DNA of 11,859 nucleotides. It comes from Nitrospira sp. GTDB lineage: Bacteria; Nitrospirota; Nitrospiria; Nitrospirales; Nitrospiraceae. This document shows, in pieces, positions 1 to 6,213 of this stretch. Made by a program: the position numbers and the translations under genes. How positions within the stretch are numbered: position 1 is the stretch's first letter; each line of letters opens with the position of its first letter. The stretch spans positions 1 through 11,859 of the forward strand of contig VGXD01000039.1 of NCBI GenBank assembly GCA_016873525.1, in the 5' to 3' direction. The notes under the pieces were generated by a model. That model searched no databases. It was given only the letters and a program-made list of their open reading frames with translations, and was not told the DNA's origin.

Positions 1-66
1 GTGGCGCGCATCCAGGTCGAAGAGCCGATCTACATCCGGCCGGCCGAACGCGTGAACTGGCTGTAA
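1..66 (+). CDS. 3' end of an unidentified gene (partial)
   Basis: The first reading frame is open from the window edge to a TAA at 64-66 and encodes a 21-residue C-terminal tail ending in ERVNWL. A perfect hairpin terminator starts 26 bases after the stop, which supports this frame as the end of a real transcribed gene. Frame 2 is closed by TGA at 50-52. Frame 3 stays open but runs straight through the terminator palindrome, so it is less likely. The fragment is too short to assign a family or function. Confidence 0.45.
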   Translation: MARIQVEEPIYIRPAERVNWL

Positions 67-91
67 CCCCACGCCAGGCCCTGCGCAGTCC

Positions 92-131
92 GAGGGGCCG
101 GATCCCCATGGGGATCCGGCCCCTCTTTCCT
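92..131 (+). terminator. Rho-independent terminator after the partial first gene
   Basis: Bases 92-125 are a perfect 34-nt palindrome (17-nt arms of GAGGGGCCGG followed by ATCCCCA), followed by CTTTCC-type pyrimidine-rich sequence. As RNA it would form a long GC-rich stem with only a few central bases unpaired. The T-tract is short, so termination could be leaky. Because it is a perfect palindrome it could also act on the opposite strand. An ATG at 108 lies in its centre and is not a credible start codon. Confidence 0.8.
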
Positions 132-163
132 ATTAGGGACCCGGCACAATCCGAATTACACAC

Positions 164-167
164 AAGG
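164..167 (+). promoter_or_regulatory. Ribosome-binding site deciding a GTG start
   Basis: AAGG lies nine bases upstream of the GTG at 177. The only upstream ATG in this frame (108) lies inside the terminator palindrome and has no Shine-Dalgarno sequence, so this site favours the GTG start. Confidence 0.45.
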
Positions 168-176
168 CGAAATGCG

Positions 177-941
177 GTGTTAAAACACTGGCTGCGGGTT
201 TCCCGCCCTCATTGGAGTCAGGTGCTGGTCAGCCTGCTGGTCGTTGTCCTGGGGTGGATGAGCGCCCAGGCTATGAACCAAGTCGATCGGGATCTCCGCA
301 TCTTGTATGCCGACTACACTCTGGCTGTCACGGACCTCGCCCATATCATGGCCGACATGATGCGGTACCGAAACACGATCATTCGGGCCTTGGAGTCGCA
401 ATCCCGGCAAGATTTTGAACGCATTATCTCGTCTCTGCAGGACCAGCGCGCACGCATCTATCAGGCTGTGGATCGTTATGCAGAGGCCAGTGTCAACACG
501 GCGTCAGACGGACAGGAGGAGCGGCAAAGACTTCAGGCGGTGAAAGACAGTCTGGACGGCTACTTTGCGGCGGCGCGCCGGACCGTGAATCTTCTGACTC
601 AAGTCTGGACCGCTGGATCTCCGCAAGAAGCGGCGGACTTTCGGCACCAAGCCGAGTTGCAAGCTGCTGAGAATGCCGGCCCGAAACTGGTGCAGGTCAG
701 CGTTGCCTTGGAGGAACTGCTCGTGGTTGTCGCCGAAGTTGCCAAAAGCATGCGGGATGAAGGAACCCGCAAGGTCCGTGGGATCAGCGTTCTCCTTGTC
801 GGCGGCAGCGCCTTGCTCGTCATGTTGAATTTGCTCGCGCTATGGCCTCCGGGCTCCCCACGCAAGGAACTTTCACCACCGGGGCTCCGTACAGAACCGA
901 CGCAGTCTTCCGCACTCATCAAGCCAACCGAAGAAGACTGA
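177..941 (+). CDS. Membrane protein with a periplasmic helical-bundle, chemoreceptor-like sensory domain
   Basis: This encodes 254 residues from GTG 177, chosen for its AAGG site and because the in-frame ATG at 108 sits inside a terminator hairpin. A first membrane segment spans residues ~15-31 (LVSLLVVVLGW core). Residues ~34-199 are almost entirely predicted amphipathic helix with many Gln, Arg and Glu, resembling the four-helix-bundle ligand-binding domain of methyl-accepting chemotaxis proteins. A second membrane segment spans ~203-223, followed by a Pro/Ser-rich tail of about 31 residues. In chemoreceptors the second helix leads into HAMP and signalling domains. Both are absent here, and no frameshifted remnant is evident downstream. 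It may sense or bind a ligand and signal through a partner, or be a structural membrane protein. Function is unknown. It lies upstream of, but is separated from, the oxidase unit. Codon use is less biased than in the oxidase. Confidence 0.8.
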   Translation: MLKHWLRVSRPHWSQVLVSLLVVVLGWMSAQAMNQVDRDLRILYADYTLAVTDLAHIMADMMRYRNTIIRALESQSRQDFERIISSLQDQRARIYQAVDRYAEASVNTASDGQEERQRLQAVKDSLDGYFAAARRTVNLLTQVWTAGSPQEAADFRHQAELQAAENAGPKLVQVSVALEELLVVVAEVAKSMRDEGTRKVRGISVLLVGGSALLVMLNLLALWPPGSPRKELSPPGLRTEPTQSSALIKPTEED

Positions 942-1003
942 TTCACGAATCCGGCTCGGTTTGGGCCGAATCGTACGGCCGAGAGGCCGATGAAAACCGG
1001 GGG

Positions 1004-1032
1004 TTGACAGTGGGGGCCGACTTGGGTATCGT
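1004..1032 (+). promoter_or_regulatory. Sigma70-type promoter for the multicopper oxidase
   Basis: A consensus TTGACA at 1004-1009 is followed after exactly 17 bases by TATCGT at 1027-1032 (four of six matches to TATAAT). Transcription would begin near 1039, leaving a leader of roughly 180 bases before the ATG at 1221. The match stands out against the GC-rich surroundings. The weak -10 element leaves room for an activator. I see no clear operator repeat next to it. Confidence 0.6.
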
Positions 1033-1049
1033 GGGGCCCTTCGCGGGCT

Positions 1050-1080
1050 CGGCACGTCGGGCATGCCGATAGTCGTGCCG
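1050..1080 (+). promoter_or_regulatory. Imperfect hairpin in the oxidase leader
   Basis: Arms CGGCACG (1050-1056) and CGTGCCG (1074-1080) can pair for 7 bp. Inside them TCGG (1057-1060) pairs with CCGA (1066-1069), leaving a five-base loop and a four-base bulge. The structure starts about ten bases after the predicted transcription start and has no T-tract, so it is not an ordinary terminator. It could stabilise the mRNA 5' end or have a regulatory role. Hairpins like this also occur by chance in GC-rich DNA. Confidence 0.3.
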
Positions 1081-1220
1081 CGTTCGCCTACGGAGGACGG
1101 TCGCGTACTGTCACTGATTATCCGGAGGAATCGCCCACAAATCATCCACACCTAGCGCAGTTTCATCAAACAGTCAGGGTCGTTTCATTTCGTGTAATTG
1201 CATCAAAGGAGGCCGGTCCA

Positions 1221-4200
1221 ATGCATTACTCTCAGGATTCGCTTCGCACTGTTTCTCGTTTCTTCGGTCTGCTGGTCGGCGGAGTCTTAATGGGGACTCC
1301 GCTGGCCATCTCGGCCGAACCCTCTCCCTCGCACACCGCTCATGCCACCGTCCAGCCGACGGCGATGTCCTCGCAGGCGTCGGGCTGGGCCGAGAAGCTC
1401 AAGGGCCAGACCATCATGGAAGACGCGATGGAAGGCCGTCCCGAGCGCGCGGCCATGGTGGAGCGGCAGCATGAGCGCATCATGTTGCAGATGGGCCAGG
1501 ATGCCCAGATGCAGCACGTGAGCAACGGCATGTACAACAACATGTCCATGATGCACCAGTACGGAGCCGGCGGACAGGACTTGCTGCTCATGTCCGATGC
1601 GCGGACGGAGCCGGTCTCGGCGCAAGGCGGGCGGTGCCCGGCCCACGCGCCGGTCAAGGCCTACGACGTGTCGGCGATCAACGTGGAGATCACCCTCAAT
1701 CAGTGGCTGGATTACTATCCCGGTTACATGTACGCCCTGACCGAGGATCTCGACAAGGTGCGCGCGGAAGAGGCCAAGAACAAGGCGGCGCGCGAGAAGG
1801 AAGGGTTCGATCCCGGCGCCGTGATCCCGGGGATCCAGGCGCAGTGGATTCAGCCCCTCGTGATCCGTGCGAACCAGGGAGACTGCCTCAAGATCACCTT
1901 GCGGAACAAGCTGGAGGGGGGCGAGGAAGTGAGCCTCCACATCCACGGCTCCAGCATGATGGTCAGCGCGACCGGGAAGCCGGCGACCACGACCAACTCG
2001 GATTCGATCGTCGCCAAGGACAAGAGCCAGGAGTTCGAGTGGTACATCCATCCGACCACGCAGGAAGGCGGCCGCCAGTTCCACAGCTTCAGCAACGACC
2101 GCGAACTGACGGTGATGGGCATGTTCGGGACCTTCGTCGTGGAGCCGAAGGGCTCTGAGTACCTGGAGCCGCTGGGCACCGGCGATCCGACGCCGGCCCG
2201 GAGCGGCTGGCAGGTGATGATCAAGAACGGCACCGGTCCGGACTTCCGCGAGTATGTGCTGATCTACCACGAAGTCGGCGACGAGGCGTTCCGCCCGGTG
2301 AACAAGAAGGGCGACTTCTTGCCGCAACGCGATCCGCTGACCGACGCCTACCGTCCGGGCGGCCGCGCGATCAACTATCGCAGCGAGCCCTTCGGCATCA
2401 ACAACATGCACGTGCAGCACGAGTATTTCGGATTCGAAGACGAGTCGATGGGGTACAGCTCCTATACCTTCGGTGATCCGTCCCCCACGATTCCGCGTTC
2501 CTATATCGGCGACCCGGCGAAGTTCCGCCTGGTGCACGGCGGCTCCGAAGTGTTCCACTCGCACCATCCGCACGGCGGGTCGATCCGGTGGCCGCGCAGC
2601 CCGCGGGCGATCGACGAGATGCCGATGTGGCATGCGGCCAAGAACGGTCCGGTGAAGTATCCGGTGATCCGGGCCAAGACGGACCGGGTGGACGTGGAAG
2701 TGATCGGGCCCTCCGAGGCGCTGGACCTGGAGACCGAGTGCGGCTCGGGTCTCTGCCAGCAGTTGGCCGGCGACTTCCTGTTCCACTGCCACGTCGCGCA
2801 CCACTATGTGGCGGGCATGTGGGGCTACTGGCGCGTGTACAACACGCTGCAAGTCGGGGAGAACCGGAACGACACGATGCCGGACATGCGCGAGCTGCCG
2901 GACCGCAAGGGCCGCATCCCGTTCGGCGTGTCGTCGGAGAAGCTGATCGGCAAGACCGTGGATTGGTTCGGCAAGGCGTTCCAGATCGTCGAGAAGGGCA
3001 AGAGCAACTGGAAGTCGAACCCGGCGGTCGTGACCATCAAGGACTGGGTGGAGATGCAGTTGCCGACCCAGGGCAAGCCCGGCCACAAGGACGACGAAAA
3101 GGGCCAGATCATCGCCTATGACGCGACCGTGCTGGATTGGGCCTGGGACGGGACCCGCGCGATGAGCGAGCGGGAAAGCACGACCGACAATCCCAAGTAC
3201 AAGTCCACGCATCCGGGCAAGCGGCACCCGGTCATGTTCGAGCCGGCGACGGGCAAAGTGGCCTGGCCGCACCTGACGCCGCACTTCGGCAAGCGGGTCA
3301 TGTTCTCGCCGGGCCACGTGGGCGCGCCCTGGCTGGAAATGATCCACCAGGACGACGACGGCGAGCGGACCTCCGAACAGGCGAAGCCGGGCGAAAACGG
3401 GCGGTGGAGCCTCTGTCCGGAGAACGCCGGCCAGAAGTACTACAACATCCACTTCATCAAGCTGCCGATCACCATGGCCAAGAAGCAGGGCAAAGAGCCG
3501 GCCGTGGTGGACCCGAACGGCTTGATCTACGTGCTGCACGAGGAAGAGAAGGCGATCCGGGCGAACGACGACCTCAAGTATCCGCTCGTGTATCGCGCCA
3601 ATATCTACGATTGCATCGATTGGATGCTGACCAGCGAGTGGGATGACGACGACTACACGAACTTCCAGTCGTCCAAGATCAACATCCACCCGCACTTCCT
3701 GCAGTTCGACAACCAGGCGTCGGACGGGGTGATCACCGGCTTCTCCTACGAGCAGTCGGTGCGGCCGTTCACGATGCTGGAGAAGAAGAACAAGAAGGGC
3801 CTCCCGGCCCCGATGAACACGGTCATGACGGCGGCCGCGAAGAAGGGCGGCAAGACCATTTCAGTGAAGAACGCGGCCCAGTACCACGTGAAGACGGAAA
3901 TCCTGGTCGGGGCGGACAACGTGCAAGGCAACGAAGTGGCCCGGATCGCGGCGATCAGCGGGAACACGATCACCTTGCAGCGCCCGCTCAAGCACGACCA
4001 CCCGGCCAACGACATCGTGACCGTGGAGTTCGTGCGGCAGCGGCTCTGGGCGGATTCCGATGTGGGGACCGTGTTCTGGCACGACCACGCCTTCGGCGCC
4101 ACGACCTGGCCGCACGGCGGGTTCGGGACGCTGATCGTCGAGCCGGTGGGGTCCACCTACCACGATCCCAAGACCGGGAAGCCGATCCGCAGCGGGCCCA

Positions 4201-6092
4201 TCGCCGACATCCGGACGGTGGAGCCGGTCGGGTACGGCGTGAACGGCAGCTTCCGCGAATTGATGGTGCAGGTGCACGATACGGTGCCGCACACGGTGAA
4301 CATCGTCACGAGCGGCAACCCGCCGGGCCAGCCCATCGAGGTGGCGTTGGAAGCGGGCAAGACCGTGTCGTTCATGATGCCGGACAAGATTTACATGACG
4401 CCGATGCCGTTCCTGAACGGCGGGACGCACACGACCGGCAGCGGCCTGAATTTCCGGGCCGAGCCGATCGCGCAGCGGTTGGCCAACAATCCGGAGACGT
4501 CGCAGATTTTCAGCAGCGCGGTGCACGGAGACCCGGATACGCCCATGCTGCGGGCCTACGTCGGCGACACGATGGTCTTCCGTCTGTTGCATACCTTGAT
4601 GAACGAGACGATGACCTGGACCCTCTCGGGCCATACGTTCTTGTCCGAGCGCTATGCGGGGGACGCCAACCGGAAGTACTCGATGCACATCGGCATCGCC
4701 GAGCGGTATGACCTGGTTGTGCCGGCGGCGGGCGGCCCCAGGGCCCAGGCGGGCGACTACATCCACTTCAATGGCCGGTCTTCCAAGTTCTCCGAGGGAG
4801 GCTGGGGCATTGTGCGGGTGTTCGACAAGGATCAGCAGGATCTCCAGAAGCTGCCGGCCGGGTACTCCAGGCGGAATGAGATGCCGGAAGCGAAGCCGGT
4901 GTGTCCGGCGGACGCGCCGGTGAAGACCTTCAATGTGGTGGCCGTGGACTATCCGTCCATGAAGTTCAACCCGAAGGCGCCGGAGTCCATCGAGGTCGAT
5001 TTCGAGCGGAAGATTCAGGTGTCCAATCCCGACGCGAAGATCTACGTGTTGGAGGAGGACATCGCCAAGGTGGCCACCGGCGTCCAGCCGATGCCGCTGA
5101 CGCTCCGCGCGAACGTCGGGGACTGTCTGAAAGTCAATCTGAAGAACAAGATGAAGCAGGGCCGGGCGTCCTTCTCGGCCATCGGGCTGGCCTTCGACCC
5201 GAAGGATTCTCTCGGCGCCAACGTCGGGAACAATCCGGGCGACCAGACGATTGCGCCGGGCGAGAGCCGGACCTATACCTACTACGCGGACCCCTTCCTT
5301 GGGGAAGCGTCGTCGTTGGTGTGGGACTGGGGCAACGTGATGATGAACCCGCGCAACGGTCTGTTCGGCGCGGTCATCATCGGGCCCAAGGGATCCAAGT
5401 ACCGGGACCCCAAGACCGGCGAGGATATCTCTCAGAAGAACAGCTGGATTGCGGACGTGATCATTGACCGCTCGGTCTCGGGCAACGAGATGCGGGCCAA
5501 CTACCGCGACGCCGCGTTGTTCTTCCAGGACGAGGACAACATCATCGGCACCAGCTTCATGCCCTACGTGCAGAACGTGGCGGGGCTGACCGGCGTGAAT
5601 TACCGGTCGGAACCCTACAAGTTCCGCGAGGAGAGCGGCTGTTCGCTGGGGAAGATGTTCCAGCCGTGCAAGGCGGACAAGCCGGAAGATCCGGTGACGC
5701 CGATCATCGAGACCCATGCGGGCGATCCGGTCCGTATCCACGTGTTCGGCGCGAACAACGAGCAGAATCAGATGTTCAGCGTCGAGAAGCACGAGTGGCC
5801 GATCGAGCCCTTCATGCGCGGGGCCGACCAGATCAGCGTGGTCGAGTTCTCCGGGTCGGAGGCGATCGATGCCTTCCTCCGGTCGGCCGGCGGTCCCTAC
5901 CGCGTGCCGGGGGACTATGTCTGGAGCAACCAGCGGTTGCCCTACTCGCAGTCCGGACAGTGGGGCTATCTGCGGGTGTTGCCGTCCGGCGATCAGCGGC
6001 TCCTGCCGCTCGCCGGAGCGACTCCCGGCATGAAGAAGGCCGAAGTGGAGCAGCCGGAAGCCGCGCGGGCGATCCCGGTGGCCTCGAAGTAA
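1221..6092 (+). CDS. Giant secreted six-domain multicopper oxidase, MnxG/MofA-like
   Basis: This encodes 1623 residues. ATG 1221 follows a near-perfect AAAGGAGG (1205-1212). A signal peptide spans residues 1-32 (cut near AISA/EPS). A Met/His-rich segment follows at 66-124. Three two-domain cupredoxin repeats begin at C139, C732 and C1228, each opening with a CP motif and having a second Cys in a YDC or GDC motif (C222, C798, C1302). Copper ligands: HxxHxHG at H446/H449/H451; HCHxxxHxxxxM at H522-C523-H524, H528, M533; HPH at H823/H825; HDH at H954/H956. This is a complete type 1 plus trinuclear set in the order C-D-A-B, shared by domains 2 and 3. Domain 1 keeps HIHG (H240, H242) and H288, while domains 4-6 have lost the type 1 Cys. 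There is an insert at ~854-940 and a linker at ~545-731. The protein should oxidise a substrate one electron at a time and reduce O2 to water outside the inner membrane. Size and motif order match Mn(II)-oxidase-type enzymes, but the substrate is inferred. Lys codons are nearly all AAG, suggesting high expression. Confidence 0.93.
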   Translation: MHYSQDSLRTVSRFFGLLVGGVLMGTPLAISAEPSPSHTAHATVQPTAMSSQASGWAEKLKGQTIMEDAMEGRPERAAMVERQHERIMLQMGQDAQMQHVSNGMYNNMSMMHQYGAGGQDLLLMSDARTEPVSAQGGRCPAHAPVKAYDVSAINVEITLNQWLDYYPGYMYALTEDLDKVRAEEAKNKAAREKEGFDPGAVIPGIQAQWIQPLVIRANQGDCLKITLRNKLEGGEEVSLHIHGSSMMVSATGKPATTTNSDSIVAKDKSQEFEWYIHPTTQEGGRQFHSFSNDRELTVMGMFGTFVVEPKGSEYLEPLGTGDPTPARSGWQVMIKNGTGPDFREYVLIYHEVGDEAFRPVNKKGDFLPQRDPLTDAYRPGGRAINYRSEPFGINNMHVQHEYFGFEDESMGYSSYTFGDPSPTIPRSYIGDPAKFRLVHGGSEVFHSHHPHGGSIRWPRSPRAIDEMPMWHAAKNGPVKYPVIRAKTDRVDVEVIGPSEALDLETECGSGLCQQLAGDFLFHCHVAHHYVAGMWGYWRVYNTLQVGENRNDTMPDMRELPDRKGRIPFGVSSEKLIGKTVDWFGKAFQIVEKGKSNWKSNPAVVTIKDWVEMQLPTQGKPGHKDDEKGQIIAYDATVLDWAWDGTRAMSERESTTDNPKYKSTHPGKRHPVMFEPATGKVAWPHLTPHFGKRVMFSPGHVGAPWLEMIHQDDDGERTSEQAKPGENGRWSLCPENAGQKYYNIHFIKLPITMAKKQGKEPAVVDPNGLIYVLHEEEKAIRANDDLKYPLVYRANIYDCIDWMLTSEWDDDDYTNFQSSKINIHPHFLQFDNQASDGVITGFSYEQSVRPFTMLEKKNKKGLPAPMNTVMTAAAKKGGKTISVKNAAQYHVKTEILVGADNVQGNEVARIAAISGNTITLQRPLKHDHPANDIVTVEFVRQRLWADSDVGTVFWHDHAFGATTWPHGGFGTLIVEPVGSTYHDPKTGKPIRSGPIADIRTVEPVGYGVNGSFRELMVQVHDTVPHTVNIVTSGNPPGQPIEVALEAGKTVSFMMPDKIYMTPMPFLNGGTHTTGSGLNFRAEPIAQRLANNPETSQIFSSAVHGDPDTPMLRAYVGDTMVFRLLHTLMNETMTWTLSGHTFLSERYAGDANRKYSMHIGIAERYDLVVPAAGGPRAQAGDYIHFNGRSSKFSEGGWGIVRVFDKDQQDLQKLPAGYSRRNEMPEAKPVCPADAPVKTFNVVAVDYPSMKFNPKAPESIEVDFERKIQVSNPDAKIYVLEEDIAKVATGVQPMPLTLRANVGDCLKVNLKNKMKQGRASFSAIGLAFDPKDSLGANVGNNPGDQTIAPGESRTYTYYADPFLGEASSLVWDWGNVMMNPRNGLFGAVIIGPKGSKYRDPKTGEDISQKNSWIADVIIDRSVSGNEMRANYRDAALFFQDEDNIIGTSFMPYVQNVAGLTGVNYRSEPYKFREESGCSLGKMFQPCKADKPEDPVTPIIETHAGDPVRIHVFGANNEQNQMFSVEKHEWPIEPFMRGADQISVVEFSGSEAIDAFLRSAGGPYRVPGDYVWSNQRLPYSQSGQWGYLRVLPSGDQRLLPLAGATPGMKKAEVEQPEAARAIPVASK

Positions 6093-6125
6093 CGACGGCC
6101 TGCCCACGAATGTGAGACAGACGAA

Positions 6126-6154
6126 GGGGGAGCCGTCCAGGCTCCCCCTTTTTT
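6126..6154 (+). terminator. Rho-independent terminator of the multicopper oxidase
   Basis: A perfect 9-bp stem (GGGGGAGCC at 6126-6134, GGCTCCCCC at 6140-6148) encloses a five-base loop and is followed by six T residues (6149-6154), 33 bases after the oxidase stop. It isolates the oxidase transcript from the cupredoxin-like genes that follow, which therefore need their own promoter or readthrough. Confidence 0.92.
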
Positions 6155-6203
6155 ATGATACGATGGGCGCAATCGATTGGTTTGTCGAGGGGGGTATGTA
6201 TTC

Positions 6204-6208
6204 GGAGG
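6204..6208 (+). promoter_or_regulatory. Ribosome-binding site deciding the start of the first cupredoxin-like gene
   Basis: GGAGG lies five bases before ATG 6214, which begins a well-formed signal peptide. A competing ATG at 6196 has GAGG at 6187-6190, also five bases upstream, but would add six residues (MYSEAG) before the basic n-region. The longer in-frame start at 6112 overlaps the terminator and is not credible. Confidence 0.5.
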
Positions 6209-6213
6209 CCGGC

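Noticed and set aside
108..176. Extended N-terminus for the membrane protein using ATG 108
   Set aside because: The ATG is at the centre of a perfect terminator palindrome, has no ribosome-binding site, and the added residues look like translated hairpin. GTG 177 with AAGG nine bases upstream is better.
842..1072. Small plus-strand open frame overlapping the end of the membrane protein
   Set aside because: It lacks a ribosome-binding site, overlaps the gene end and the oxidase promoter, and its product has no recognisable features.
1287..3695. Very long open frame on the minus strand (about 800 codons) opposite the first half of the oxidase
   Set aside because: It is a mirror of the strongly biased GC-rich codons of the oxidase. 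Its protein is dominated by Arg, His, Leu and Val with no recognisable motifs, whereas the plus strand carries signal peptide, copper motifs and a ribosome-binding site.
3861..6107. Second long minus-strand open frame (about 750 codons) opposite the second half of the oxidase
   Set aside because: The same shadow effect applies: low-complexity Arg/His/Leu composition and no domain. It also overlaps the real gene completely.
6154..6159. TATGAT just after the oxidase terminator as a -10 box for the cupredoxin-like operon
   Set aside because: It matches five of six consensus bases, but no acceptable -35 lies 16-18 bases upstream (that stretch is the terminator stem), so I do not call a promoter, though an activator-dependent one is possible.
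6112..6213. Extended N-terminus for the first cupredoxin-like protein using the start at 6112
   Set aside because: It would translate the oxidase terminator and put 34 extra residues before a clean signal peptide. GGAGG before ATG 6214 explains the start.
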